Shown here: in pieces, positions 34,306-44,573 of the stretch
How the letters are laid out: each line of letters starts with the position of its first letter
How positions within the stretch are numbered: position 1 is the first letter of the stretch
Assembly (NCBI RefSeq): GCF_032878875.1
Contig: NZ_CP118157.1
Span: forward strand, 2,604,001 to 2,668,000
Source of the DNA: Microbacterium sp. AB
Lineage (GTDB): Bacteria > Actinomycetota > Actinomycetes > Actinomycetales > Microbacteriaceae
Direction: 5' to 3'
DNA length: 64,000 nt
Made by a program: the position numbers and the translations under genes
Notes under the pieces: generated by a model
The model's input: the letters and a program-made list of their open reading frames with translations, nothing else
Database searches by the model: none
Told to the model about the DNA's origin: nothing

Positions 34306-34926
34306 ATGACAGACGACGCGAAGGCCCCCCAGTTCACCGCGGAGACACGACGAGAGCTCTTCCATCGCCGCGTGCTCGTGCTCGACGGCGTGCTCGACGA
34401 CGACAACGGCGTCCTCCTCGTGACCCAGATGCTCGCGCTCGCCGCCGAGGATCCGCACACCGACATCGCGCTGTGGATCCACTCCCCGGGCGGCTCCGTG
34501 CCGTCGATGCTGGCGATCCGCGACGTCATGCGCCTCGTCCCCTGCGACGTGTCGACGCTCGCGATCGGCCTCGCGTGCAGCGCGGGTCAGTTCCTGCTCT
34601 CCGCCGGCGCTCCCGGCAAGCGGCGCGCACTGCCCCACGCGCGCGTGCTCCTGCATCAGGGCTCGGCGGGCATCGGCGGCTCGGCAGCGGACGTCGAGCT
34701 GCAGGCGGACGATCTGCGGAGGCTGCGCGACACGGTGCTGAGCATCATCGGCGAGGACACCGGCCAGCCCGTCGGCCGCGTCTTCGACGACTCGCTGCAC
34801 GACAACTGGTTCACGGCGCAGGAGGCCGTCGAGTACGGCTTCGTCGACGGCATCGTGAGCGGGTTCCACGAGGTGATGCCCGACCGGCGCTCCCGCGTCG
34901 GGCTCGGAGCGGAGGCGACCGCATGA
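34306..34926 (+). CDS. clpP: ClpP-family serine protease with intact triad
   Basis: A 206-residue ClpP subunit. The oxyanion loop IHSPGGS is normal and the triad is S92 (GLACSAGQF), H117 (LLHQ) and D166 (SLHDNWF). It differs from housekeeping ClpP in details such as CSAG for the usual ASMG. It is coded directly ahead of a second ClpP-like subunit with which it overlaps by ATGA. No clpX or other housekeeping clp gene is nearby. The arrangement, with a facing PopR-like regulator, recalls the accessory clpP3-clpP4 operon of Streptomyces, so it is probably a conditional second peptidase. Confidence 0.9.
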   Translation: MTDDAKAPQFTAETRRELFHRRVLVLDGVLDDDNGVLLVTQMLALAAEDPHTDIALWIHSPGGSVPSMLAIRDVMRLVPCDVSTLAIGLACSAGQFLLSAGAPGKRRALPHARVLLHQGSAGIGGSAADVELQADDLRRLRDTVLSIIGEDTGQPVGRVFDDSLHDNWFTAQEAVEYGFVDGIVSGFHEVMPDRRSRVGLGAEATA

Positions 34927-35510
34927 GCACCTACACGATCCCGAACGTCATCGCCCGGGACGGACGCGGGGAGCGTGTCATGGACGTCTACTCGCACCTG
35001 CTCGCCGAGCGCGTGATCTACCTCGGCACGCCGATCGACGCCGGCGTCGCGAACGCCCTCATCGCGCAGCTCCTGCATCTCGAGGCGGACGGCCACGATC
35101 GGGACGTCCAGCTCTACATCAACTGCGAGGGCGGCGATCCCGCCGCCATGCTGGGCGTCTACGACACGATGCGGTACATCCGCCCGGATGTCGCGACGAC
35201 GTGCGTGGGCCAGGCGATCGGCGTGGGAGCCGTGCTGCTCGCGGCGGGGACCGCGGGCAAGCGGGCCGTGCTGCCGCACTCCCGCGTCGTCCTGCACCAG
35301 CCGGCGGCGGAGAGCCGCGGCGCCATTCCCGACCTCATCCTGCACGCCGACGAGCTCGTGCGCGTGCGCGGCGACATGGAGGGCGTCCTCGAACGGCACA
35401 CCGGCCACGACCGGGAGACGCTGCGCCACGACACCGATCGCGACCGCGTCTTCACCGCGACGGCGGCCGTGGACTACGGGCTCGCCGACCTCGTGCTCAC
35501 GATGCGGTGA
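34923..35510 (+). CDS. ClpP-like subunit lacking the catalytic serine
   Basis: A 195-residue ClpP-fold protein. The nucleophile motif reads GQAIGVGAVLL where active ClpP has GQAASMGAFLL, so serine is replaced by G100. The loop normally SPGGS is CEGGD. His125 (VVLHQ) and Asp174 (TDRDRVF) remain. It should therefore be inactive and act as a structural or regulatory ring partner, like ClpR in cyanobacteria and plastids. It overlaps the active clpP gene by four bases, pointing to co-assembly. The protein ends 12 bp from the convergent regulator gene. Confidence 0.88.
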   Translation: MSTYTIPNVIARDGRGERVMDVYSHLLAERVIYLGTPIDAGVANALIAQLLHLEADGHDRDVQLYINCEGGDPAAMLGVYDTMRYIRPDVATTCVGQAIGVGAVLLAAGTAGKRAVLPHSRVVLHQPAAESRGAIPDLILHADELVRVRGDMEGVLERHTGHDRETLRHDTDRDRVFTATAAVDYGLADLVLTMR

Positions 35511-35522
35511 GGCGGCGGGGCG

Positions 35523-35849
35523 TCAGGCCGCGAGCGCGAGCGCTCCGGGCCCGGAGAGGGCGACGGAGGCGGGGACGGAGGCGCGCAGGTCCTCGGCGAC
35601 TCCCGTCGTGAGGTCGAGGAGCGTGCCGTCGAGGGCGCCGAGGACGGCCGCGACGATCTCGCTCGACGGCTCCTTCAGCCCGCGCTCGACCTCGGAGAGG
35701 TACTGCACCGAGACACCGGCGCGTCGCGCGACCTCGGCCAGCGTCTCCCCCCGTGCATGCCGCATCCGACGCAGGCGGTCACCGGCGAGACGCCGCCAGA
35801 GCGGGTCGGGGTCCGCAGGACGCGACGGGAGCGGGATCGGTTCGGCCAT
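35523..35849 (-). CDS. ClgR/PopR-like XRE regulator with C-terminal LAA
   Basis: A 108-residue helix-turn-helix protein (residues about 22-80: RLRRMRHARGETLAEVARR, GVSVQYLSEVERGLKEPSSE) closely like ClgR and PopR, activators of clp genes in Actinobacteria. The last residues are GALALAA. ClgR/PopR proteins end in alanines and are degraded by ClpP, making a feedback loop; the same is inferred here. A TACCGT box at 35856-35861 ends 6 nt before the ATG (leaderless), and a near-perfect palindrome lies at 35889-35907 upstream. It faces the clpP pair tail to tail. Confidence 0.85.
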   Translation of the reverse strand: MAEPIPLPSRPADPDPLWRRLAGDRLRRMRHARGETLAEVARRAGVSVQYLSEVERGLKEPSSEIVAAVLGALDGTLLDLTTGVAEDLRASVPASVALSGPGALALAA

Positions 35850-35888
35850 GCCCTCACGGTAGACGCACGTCGCCGCCCGTCGCACCCC

Positions 35889-35907
35889 GTTCCGCCCAGG
35901 GCAGAAC
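35889..35907. promoter_or_regulatory. Palindromic candidate operator of the ClgR/PopR-like gene
   Basis: GTTCCGCCCAGGGCAGAAC is a 19-bp palindrome with one mismatched pair. Its centre is about 40 bp upstream of the -10 box of the regulator gene, a usual position for an activator site. Autoregulation by the encoded protein is inferred from position and symmetry only. Confidence 0.5.
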
Positions 35908-35938
35908 GCGCGGCCGGAGGCGGCGACGGGCGCCGCGC

Positions 35939-37126
35939 CTATCCGCGGCGCCGCAGCACGCCGGACAGCGCGATGACGAAGACCCCGGAGAGGGGGACGA
36001 CGAGCAGGCTCACCCGCAGCTCGGTCGCATCGGAGACTGTGCCGATGACGAGCGGCGAGAGGAGGAAGCCGAGCCGCATGAGCCACGTCACGATCGTGAG
36101 CCCCGTTCCCGCGCGGAGCCCGGGCAGCTCGTCGGCGACCTGCATCGCGGCCGGCACGAGCGTCGCGACGCCGAACCCGGCTGCCGCGAAGCCGGCGAGG
36201 GTGCCGGGGATCGACGGGAACGCGAGCGCCAGACCCATCCCGGCCACGACGAGCGCGCCTCCCGCGACGGCGACCGTCCGCTGTCCGAGCCGGTCGACGA
36301 GGCGGTCGCCGACGATCCGGCCGACGAACTGGGAGCCGATGAGGGCGATGAACCCCATGGCGGCGAGCGGCGCCGGCGCTCCGAGGGACTCGCCCATGTA
36401 CAGCGTCGCCCACGAGCTGCCGACGTCCTCGACGGTCGTGCCGGCGATGGCGACGAGGGCGAGCCCCGCCAGCGTCAGCGCGACACGCGGCGACGGCCGC
36501 GAGCGGAGCACGACGGCGGGAGGCGAGCCGTCCTCCAGCGCGTCGCCGTCGGGGCCGGGGAGGCAGAAGCGCAACGCGACGAGCGCCGTCGCGGCGAAGA
36601 TCGCGCCCGTGATCGCGAGATGCACGCCGAGCGGAAGTCGCAGGGCGATCGCCGCAGCCGACATCAGCCCGCCCATGACGGCCCCGAGCGACCACACCGC
36701 GTGGAACGAGTTGATGATCGAACGGCCGTACCGCCGCTGCACCCGCAGGCCGTGCGTGTTCTGCGCGACGTCGGTGACGGAGTCGAGCATCCCCACGACG
36801 AAGAGGGCGAGCGCGAACAGCACGGGGAGCGGGGCGAGCCCCGCCGCGAGCATCGCGACGGCGAGGAGGACGGAACCGAGCACCGCGAGGCGTCCGGAGC
36901 CGACGCGACGGATGAGCGTGGCCGCCGCGAGCCCGGAGAGGAGCGCCCCGGCCGGCATGGCCGCGATGGACAGTCCGTACACGGTGTCGCTCAGGCCCAG
37001 CGCGTCCTTGATCTCGGGAAGACGCGGGATGAGGTTGGCGTAGATCGCGCCGTTGGTGAGGAACAGCGCGGAGACGGCGCCGCGGGCACGGCGCGCCGAG
37101 GGCGCGGGGGTCGTCGGGGTGGTCAT
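35939..37126 (-). CDS. MFS transporter (YbjJ-like)
   Basis: A 395-residue MFS protein with about 12 helices. It resembles the FucP/YbjJ-type group: SALFLTNGAIYANLIPRLPEIKDAL at helix 1, a DSVTDVAQNTHGLRVQRRYGRSIINSFHAVWS stretch split over helices 4-5, and ATLYMGESLGAPAPLAAMGF in the second half. The substrate is unknown. The ATG has GGAGAGAC upstream. It lies 98 bp behind the iminopeptidase-like gene on the same strand and might share its transcript. Confidence 0.85.
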   Translation of the reverse strand: MTTPTTPAPSARRARGAVSALFLTNGAIYANLIPRLPEIKDALGLSDTVYGLSIAAMPAGALLSGLAAATLIRRVGSGRLAVLGSVLLAVAMLAAGLAPLPVLFALALFVVGMLDSVTDVAQNTHGLRVQRRYGRSIINSFHAVWSLGAVMGGLMSAAAIALRLPLGVHLAITGAIFAATALVALRFCLPGPDGDALEDGSPPAVVLRSRPSPRVALTLAGLALVAIAGTTVEDVGSSWATLYMGESLGAPAPLAAMGFIALIGSQFVGRIVGDRLVDRLGQRTVAVAGGALVVAGMGLALAFPSIPGTLAGFAAAGFGVATLVPAAMQVADELPGLRAGTGLTIVTWLMRLGFLLSPLVIGTVSDATELRVSLLVVPLSGVFVIALSGVLRRRG

Positions 37127-37223
37127 GTCTCTCCGGGGGGCGCTCCGCTCTCGCGGGACGCTCCCGTGCGGATGTCTCCGATCGTACGGCTCCGGGGGTG
37201 CGCACGCCGGACGGCCGCGCGCG

Positions 37224-38501
37224 TCAGCTCAGCGGCCCGCCCTCGGCGACGACGCGGTCGATGAGCTCCCGGACGATGCGCGGGTCCTGCCGCAGGCCGT
37301 CGTGCTCGTACTCGTTCGTCACCCACAGGTGCGTGTTCGGCACGAAGCGCGCCGTCTCCTCGGCCTGCCCGAAGTCGACGTACATGTCGTCGTAGTACAT
37401 CGCCGCCGCGACCGGGACCTCGTTCGCCGCGAGCCGCTCGCGATCGTAGAGGCGGGGATGGTCCTCGTCCTCCGCGAGCGCGTGCGCGGCGTCGCGGAAC
37501 GGACGCAGGGACGCGACCTCGTCGTACGTCCACGGGAAGAACATCTCACCCGTGAAGGGCACGGGGCGCAGATCCGGCTCGAACCCCCCGAGCTCCGCGC
37601 GCATCCGGTCGGCCGCCCACGCCGTCGCCCCCCGGCCGTGGGCGTAGATCTCCTCCTGCAGGAGCGCGTAGAGCGGGTTGCCCCAGTACTGCGTCGCGTC
37701 GTCCACGGCCGCGAGGAAGTGATCGCTCAGCACGCCGGGGCGCGAGAACGCCTCGTCGAGGAGCCAGTGGACACGATCGAACCCGGGCTTCATGCCGAAC
37801 TCGTGACCGAGCGTCTGCAGCCGCCGCGCCGTGAGCCGGTCTCCGCCGGGGAGACGCACGTCGGAGCCCTCGACGACGTCGACGACCCTCGCGACGACGT
37901 CGGCGTCGTGCGGATGACGGCGGTAGAACTCCGCCGTCTTCGCCGCGACGCGCGGCAGCGTGCGCCGGTAGACCTCGGCGGCGTCGGGCTGCGTCGACGT
38001 CAGCCCGCCCGTGACATACGAGGCCGCGAGCGCCTCGGGGTGGAACGACAGGTACGTGAGCGTGAGGAATCCGCCGTAGCTCTGCCCGAGCGTCTGCCAG
38101 CGGACGCCGCCGAACACCTCGCGCCGGATGTGCTCGAGGTCCGCGACGATCTGCTCCGCGCGGAAGAGGCGGATGAACGCGGCCGCCCGCGCGCCGTCCA
38201 TCCCCGCGATCGACGCCCGCTCGACGCGGGTCGACCGTCCCGTGCCGCGCTGGTCGGGCAGCAGCAGGCGGTGCGTCTTGAGGACCTCGTCGATCCAGTC
38301 GCCGCCGGGCAGGGGCCTCGGCCCCTTCCCGCCGGGACCTCCCTGCAGGAAGACGAGCAGGGGTGCGTCCACGCGATCGACATGGGCGACCTCGCGAGCG
38401 AAGACCTCGATCGTGCGGCCGTCGCCGGCCGCGCTCCAGTCGAGCGGCACGGTCACGGTGTGGTCGCGGATGAGCCGGTCGCGCATGCGGTAGGACGTCA
38501 T
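37224..38501 (-). CDS. Proline iminopeptidase-type alpha/beta hydrolase (family S33)
   Basis: A 425-residue hydrolase. LVFLQGGPGGKGPRP is the oxyanion-hole HGGPG-type motif, LLLPDQRGTGRS follows, and GQSYGGFLTL is the nucleophile elbow; VTNEYEHDGLR near the end carries the likely histidine. S33 enzymes of this length cleave N-terminal proline or other residues from peptides. No signal peptide is present, so it acts in the cytoplasm. It has a strong ribosome-binding site (GGAGGATGG) at the ATG. Exact specificity is unknown. Confidence 0.88.
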   Translation of the reverse strand: MTSYRMRDRLIRDHTVTVPLDWSAAGDGRTIEVFAREVAHVDRVDAPLLVFLQGGPGGKGPRPLPGGDWIDEVLKTHRLLLPDQRGTGRSTRVERASIAGMDGARAAAFIRLFRAEQIVADLEHIRREVFGGVRWQTLGQSYGGFLTLTYLSFHPEALAASYVTGGLTSTQPDAAEVYRRTLPRVAAKTAEFYRRHPHDADVVARVVDVVEGSDVRLPGGDRLTARRLQTLGHEFGMKPGFDRVHWLLDEAFSRPGVLSDHFLAAVDDATQYWGNPLYALLQEEIYAHGRGATAWAADRMRAELGGFEPDLRPVPFTGEMFFPWTYDEVASLRPFRDAAHALAEDEDHPRLYDRERLAANEVPVAAAMYYDDMYVDFGQAEETARFVPNTHLWVTNEYEHDGLRQDPRIVRELIDRVVAEGGPLS

Positions 38502-38539
38502 CCCCCCATCCTCCCGCGTGCCGATCGCTCGCGGAACGG

Positions 38540-38575
38540 CGAAGGCCGCCGACGCGGATGCGACGACGGCCTTCG
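38540..38575 (-). terminator. Hairpin terminator of the gua operon
   Basis: CGAAGGCCG and CGGCCTTCG form a perfect 9-bp stem with an 18-nt loop, 9 bp beyond the guaA stop codon on the minus strand. It lies between guaA and the start of the hydrolase gene. Confidence 0.65.
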
Positions 38576-38583
38576 AGAGGGGA

Positions 38584-40161
38584 TCACTCCCACTCGATGG
38601 TCCCCGGGGGCTTCGACGTGACGTCGAGCACGACGCGGTTGACCTCGCGCACCTCGTTCGTGATGCGGTTGGAGATCTTCGACAGCACGTCGTAGGGCAG
38701 GCGCGTCCAGTCGGCCGTCATGGCGTCCTCGCTCGAGACGGGGCGCAGCACGATCGGATGGCCGTAGGTCCGGCCGTCTCCCTGCACGCCCACCGAGCGC
38801 ACGTCGGCGAGCAGCACGACGGGGCACTGCCAGATCTCGCCGTCGAGGCCGGCGGCGCTCAGCTCCTCGCGGGCGATGGCGTCCGCGTCACGCAGGATCT
38901 CGAGACGGTCAGCGGTGACCTCGCCCACGATGCGGATCCCGAGGCCGGGCCCCGGAAACGGCTGGCGGCCGACGATCCCCTCGGGGAGGCCGAGCTCGCG
39001 GCCGATGGCGCGGACCTCGTCCTTGAAGAGCGTGCGCAGCGGCTCGATGAGGGCGAAGTCGAGGTCCTCCGGGAGCCCGCCGACGTTGTGGTGGCTCTTG
39101 ATATTCGCCGTGCCGGCGCCGCCGCCCGACTCCACGACGTCGGGGTAGAGGGTCCCCTGCACGAGGAACCCGATGGGCTCGCCCTCGGCCTTCGCCTCCT
39201 CGACGAGCTCGCGCTGCACCTTCTCGAACGCGCGGATGAACTCGCGGCCGATGATCTTGCGCTTCTGCTCGGGGTCGCTGACCCCGGCGAGGTGACCGAG
39301 GAACGTCTCCGCCGCGTCGACCGTGACGAGACGCACCCCGGTGGAGGCGACGTAGTCCTGCTCGACCTGCTCGCGCTCGCCCTTGCGCAGCAGCCCGTGG
39401 TCGACGAACACAGCCGTCAGCTGGTCGCCGATCGCACGGTGGACGAGCGCCGTCGAGACGGCCGAGTCGACGCCGCCGGACAGCGCCGAGATGACGCGCG
39501 CCGATCCCACCTGCTCGCGGATGCGGGCGACCTGCTCCTCGATGACGTTGCCGCTGTTCCAGTCGGCGGGAAGGCCCGCCGCCCGGTGCAGGAAGTTCTC
39601 GATGATCCGCTGGCCGAAGTCGGAGTGCTTCACCTCGGGGTGCCACTGCACGCCGTAGAAGCGGCGCTCGGCGCTCCCGAACGCGGCGACGGGGGTCACC
39701 GCGGTGGCGGCGAGCACCTCGAAGCCCTCCGGCGCCTGCACGACCTGGTCGCCGTGGCTCATCCAGACGTTCTGCTCGGCCGGCTGCCCCGCCAGCAGCA
39801 CGCCGCCGTCGCCGACGAGCGCGGCGTCCGTCGCGCCGTACTCGCGCAGGCCGGTGTGGGCCACCTCGCCGCCGAGCGCCTGTGCCATGACCTGGAAGCC
39901 GTAGCAGATGCCGAGCGTCGGCACGCCGAGCTCGAAGACGCCGGGGTCGAGGGTCGGCGCTCCCGGCTCGTACACCGACGACGGGCCCCCCGACAGGACG
40001 ATCGCGACGGGGTTCCTCTCGGCGATCTCGGCCGCCGAGACGGTGTGCGGCACCAGCTCGCTGTAGACGCCGGCCTCCCGCACGCGGCGCGCGATGAGCT
40101 GCGCGTACTGCGCGCCGAAGTCGACGACGAGGACGGGGCGCGCGGCGGTGTCGGCACTCAT
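38584..40161 (-). CDS. guaA: GMP synthase (glutamine-hydrolysing)
   Basis: A 525-residue fused enzyme making GMP from XMP, ATP and glutamine. The amidotransferase half has LGICYGFQ with the catalytic cysteine and [13 protein letters not shown] with His/Glu. The synthetase half has the PP-loop [10 protein letters not shown] and the dimerisation end KPPGTIEWE. It is the last gene of the gua operon, and its ATG overlaps the DUF3817 stop (ATGA). Confidence 0.97.
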   Translation of the reverse strand: MSADTAARPVLVVDFGAQYAQLIARRVREAGVYSELVPHTVSAAEIAERNPVAIVLSGGPSSVYEPGAPTLDPGVFELGVPTLGICYGFQVMAQALGGEVAHTGLREYGATDAALVGDGGVLLAGQPAEQNVWMSHGDQVVQAPEGFEVLAATAVTPVAAFGSAERRFYGVQWHPEVKHSDFGQRIIENFLHRAAGLPADWNSGNVIEEQVARIREQVGSARVISALSGGVDSAVSTALVHRAIGDQLTAVFVDHGLLRKGEREQVEQDYVASTGVRLVTVDAAETFLGHLAGVSDPEQKRKIIGREFIRAFEKVQRELVEEAKAEGEPIGFLVQGTLYPDVVESGGGAGTANIKSHHNVGGLPEDLDFALIEPLRTLFKDEVRAIGRELGLPEGIVGRQPFPGPGLGIRIVGEVTADRLEILRDADAIAREELSAAGLDGEIWQCPVVLLADVRSVGVQGDGRTYGHPIVLRPVSSEDAMTADWTRLPYDVLSKISNRITNEVREVNRVVLDVTSKPPGTIEWE

Positions 40162-40736
40162 CGTGCGACCTCCTGGGATGAGGCGGACGGATCCGCGTGG
40201 TCGGCGGACGGGTTCTCCGACGCGGCCTGCGCCGCCTTGGCCGCCTTCTTCTCCGCGGCGGCCCTCTCGCGGTCGGCGAGGTAGCGCTTCACGTCGCGGG
40301 CGACGAAGTACTCCATGAAGAAGGAGAGGAAGGGGACCACTCCCGCGCCCGCGAGCTTCAGGAACCGCGGGAACGTCCAGCGCATCAGGCTCCAGAGGCG
40401 GAAGCACGCGAAGAGGTACACGACGTAGAACCAGCCGTGGACGATGAGGATGCCGAGCGACAGGTTCAGGCCGTCCCCCGCGGAGACGATCTCGCAGCCG
40501 TCGCTGCCGGGGAAGAACAACGAGTACCACCGGCACTCGGCCGACGGGATCGCATCCGCGAGCCAGAGCAGCCCCCCCGATCCGCCGGCGAACAGCTCGA
40601 CGTGGATCGGCGTGTACTTCAAGACCATCTCGGCGACGAGCAGCAGGAGCCCGACGCCGGTGACGACGGACGTCACCTGGTAGAGACGAAGCGCCCGGCG
40701 GATCTGAGGGAAGGTGGAGATCCGGGGCTGTGGCAT
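40158..40736 (-). CDS. DUF3817 membrane protein
   Basis: A 192-residue protein with three hydrophobic helices ([60 protein letters not shown]) and a charged Lys/Ala-rich tail; this is the DUF3817 layout. Function is unknown. I use the ATG at 40734-40736 (MPQPRIS): a TATGAT box (40744-40749) ends 7 nt before it, so the four extra upstream codons would not be transcribed. It is coded between SURF1 and guaA, overlapping guaA by four bases. Confidence 0.82.
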   Translation of the reverse strand: MPQPRISTFPQIRRALRLYQVTSVVTGVGLLLLVAEMVLKYTPIHVELFAGGSGGLLWLADAIPSAECRWYSLFFPGSDGCEIVSAGDGLNLSLGILIVHGWFYVVYLFACFRLWSLMRWTFPRFLKLAGAGVVPFLSFFMEYFVARDVKRYLADRERAAAEKKAAKAAQAASENPSADHADPSASSQEVAR

Positions 40737-40799
40737 GACTGACATCATAAACGGCTCGCGCCTGATCGTTCGCCCGAGGCGGGACGGGCCCGCGACGGC

Positions 40800-41690
40800 C
40801 TACTCGTCGAGGTCGTCCTCGTCGTCCGGGCTGCCGCCCGTCAGCTCCTCGATCTCGCGCTCGCGGGCGTCCTTGGCGAGGCGGTACCAGAGGTAGAACG
40901 AGAACGCGGCGAAGATGGCCCACTCGGCGGCGTAGAAGAGGTTCAGCCAGTTGACGGGGCTGCCGATCTCGGGCGCCGGCGAGGAGATCGCGACGAGGTC
41001 GGTCTCCGCGAGGCCGGCGACGGGATCCTCGGAGGTGAGGTACTGGCGGTACACGTCGATCGGCTCGCCGTCGACGACGGTGTCGTGCCACACGCCGAGG
41101 AGCGCGGCGGGGGACATCCGGATCATCTCCGTCGGGTCGTCCCCCGGCGGCAGCTGCGGCCCCTCGTCGGCGATGATGCGGCCCGTGAGATCTGCCGCGC
41201 CGCCGGAGGTCGCGGCCTCGTCGAAGGCGGCCACGGCGGCGTCCGCCTCCTCGCGCGACTCCGTCCATCCGAGCGCGACGGCGACCGACGTCGGACGCTC
41301 GGCATCGGCGACGCGCAGCTGGCCGGTGACCCAGTACCCCTCGACGCCGTCGTTGAAACGCGAGGACACGACGACGAAGTCCTCCGGAACCCACTGTCCC
41401 TCGACCTCGACCCGCTGCCCGACGAGCGAGTCGTCGAGGTACTCGCCCGGCTGCGCGACCTCGTCGATCGGGAGCACCGCCTCGGTCGCGCCCTCCACGG
41501 GCGGATCCGTGTCGATCGCCCGCTCGAGCTGCCAGGACAGCAGCCAGGAGAAGATGCCGGCGACGACGAGGCACAGCAGGAGCATCGCGATCCAGCGCGG
41601 CCGCAGCATGACCTCCCGCAGGGTGGGCGGGAAGACGAGGGGCTCGTCCGGATCGCTCACGGCGGGGCCGGAGGACGCGGGATCGGACAT
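40800..41690 (-). CDS. SURF1-family cytochrome oxidase assembly protein
   Basis: A 296-residue protein with one N-terminal helix ([20 protein letters not shown] followed by WQLERA) and one near the C-terminus ([20 protein letters not shown]) around a large extracytoplasmic domain containing [11 protein letters not shown] and [13 protein letters not shown]. This is the SURF1 pattern, linked to haem a insertion into cytochrome aa3 oxidase. Its start overlaps the guaB3 stop by three bases, so a respiratory assembly factor sits inside a nucleotide operon. Confidence 0.85.
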   Translation of the reverse strand: MSDPASSGPAVSDPDEPLVFPPTLREVMLRPRWIAMLLLCLVVAGIFSWLLSWQLERAIDTDPPVEGATEAVLPIDEVAQPGEYLDDSLVGQRVEVEGQWVPEDFVVVSSRFNDGVEGYWVTGQLRVADAERPTSVAVALGWTESREEADAAVAAFDEAATSGGAADLTGRIIADEGPQLPPGDDPTEMIRMSPAALLGVWHDTVVDGEPIDVYRQYLTSEDPVAGLAETDLVAISSPAPEIGSPVNWLNLFYAAEWAIFAAFSFYLWYRLAKDAREREIEELTGGSPDDEDDLDE

Positions 41691-42808
41691 CAGTGAACGG
41701 GGTTCACGACGACGTCGACACGCTGGAACTCCTTCAGGTCGGAGTACCCCGTCGTCGCCATCGACTTGCGCAGAGCCCCGATGAGGTTCGCCGTGCCGTC
41801 GGCGACGAGTGCGGGGCCGTAGAGCACCTCCTCGAGCGTGCCGACCTGGTCGACCCTCACCCGGTGGCCGCGCGGCAGTTTCGGGTGGTGCGCCTCGGGT
41901 CCCCAGTGGAATCCGTTGCCGGGCGCGTCGGTCGCACGCGCGAGCGCGACGCCGAGCATGACGGCGTCGGCGCCCATCGCGAGCGCCTTGACGATGTCGC
42001 CCGACGTCCCGACGCCGCCGTCGGCGATGACGTGCACGTAGCGCCCGCCCGACTCGTCGAGATAGTCGCGACGCGCGCCCGCGACGTCCGCCACGGCCGT
42101 CGCCATCGGCGTGGACACGCCCAGCGTCGCACGGGTGGTCGACGCCGCTCCCCCGCCGAAGCCGACGAGCACGCCCGCGGCGCCCGTCCGCATGAGGTGG
42201 AGGGCAGCCGTGTACGTGCCGACGCCGCCCACGACGACGGGCACGTCGAGCTCGTAGATGAACTCCTTAAGGTTCAGGGGCTCCGCCGCGCTCGAGACGT
42301 GCTCGGCCGAGACCGTCGTGCCGCGGATGACGAACAGGTCGACGCCGGCGGCGACGACGGGCTCGTAGAACTCCTTCGTGCGCTGCGGGGAGAGCGCGCC
42401 GGCCACCGTGACGCCGGCGTCGCGGATCTCGGCGAGGCGCGCCGTGATGAGCTCCGGCTTGACGGGCTCGGCGTAGAGCGACTGCATGCGCGCGGTCGCC
42501 GAGCGCTCGGGGAGCGAGGCGATCTCGGCGAGCAGCGGCTCGGGGTCCTCGTACCGGGTCCAGAGCCCCTCGAGGTCGAGGACGCCGAGGCCGCCGAGCC
42601 TGCCGAGCATGATCGCCGTCCTCGGGCTCACGACCGAGTCCATCGGCGCGCCGACGACCGGCACGTCGAACGCGTAGGCGTCGATGGCCCACGTCGTCGA
42701 GACGTCCTCCGGGTTGCGGGTGCGCCGCGACGGGACGACCGCGATGTCGTCGAACGTGTAGGCGGGTCGACCCCGCTTGCCGCGGCCCAGCTCGATGTCA
42801 CTGCTCAC
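41690..42808 (-). CDS. guaB3: GuaB3-family IMPDH-related protein without catalytic cysteine
   Basis: A 372-residue IMPDH-like barrel without CBS domains. The loop that in IMPDH reads GPGSICTTR is [11 protein letters not shown] here, so the nucleophilic cysteine is replaced by serine. [20 protein letters not shown] keeps the phosphate-binding strand. GuaB3 proteins are found next to guaB in most Actinobacteria and their activity is unclear. The GTG start has a TAGGCT box at 42815-42820 six nt upstream (leaderless). It is followed by SURF1 with a 3-bp overlap. Confidence 0.9.
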   Translation of the reverse strand: MSSDIELGRGKRGRPAYTFDDIAVVPSRRTRNPEDVSTTWAIDAYAFDVPVVGAPMDSVVSPRTAIMLGRLGGLGVLDLEGLWTRYEDPEPLLAEIASLPERSATARMQSLYAEPVKPELITARLAEIRDAGVTVAGALSPQRTKEFYEPVVAAGVDLFVIRGTTVSAEHVSSAAEPLNLKEFIYELDVPVVVGGVGTYTAALHLMRTGAAGVLVGFGGGAASTTRATLGVSTPMATAVADVAGARRDYLDESGGRYVHVIADGGVGTSGDIVKALAMGADAVMLGVALARATDAPGNGFHWGPEAHHPKLPRGHRVRVDQVGTLEEVLYGPALVADGTANLIGALRKSMATTGYSDLKEFQRVDVVVNPVH

Positions 42809-42860
42809 CCGATCAGCCTACCCGCCGTCGATCGCTCATCCCCCCGGAGGCGGCCTCCTC

Positions 42861-44501
<1,641 letters not shown>

Positions 44502-44573
44502 TTAGGGTCATACCGTCGGACACCGATGCCCGACGTAAACCACCGTCGGCACCGGCGCCGGACCGGAGGATCC

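Noticed and set aside
35280..35330. A serine in HSRVVLHQPAAESRG as the missing nucleophile of the second ClpP-like protein
   Set aside because: It lies in the histidine strand region, not at the helix where the ClpP serine sits; alignment of the flanking GQA and VLLAAG segments places glycine at that position.
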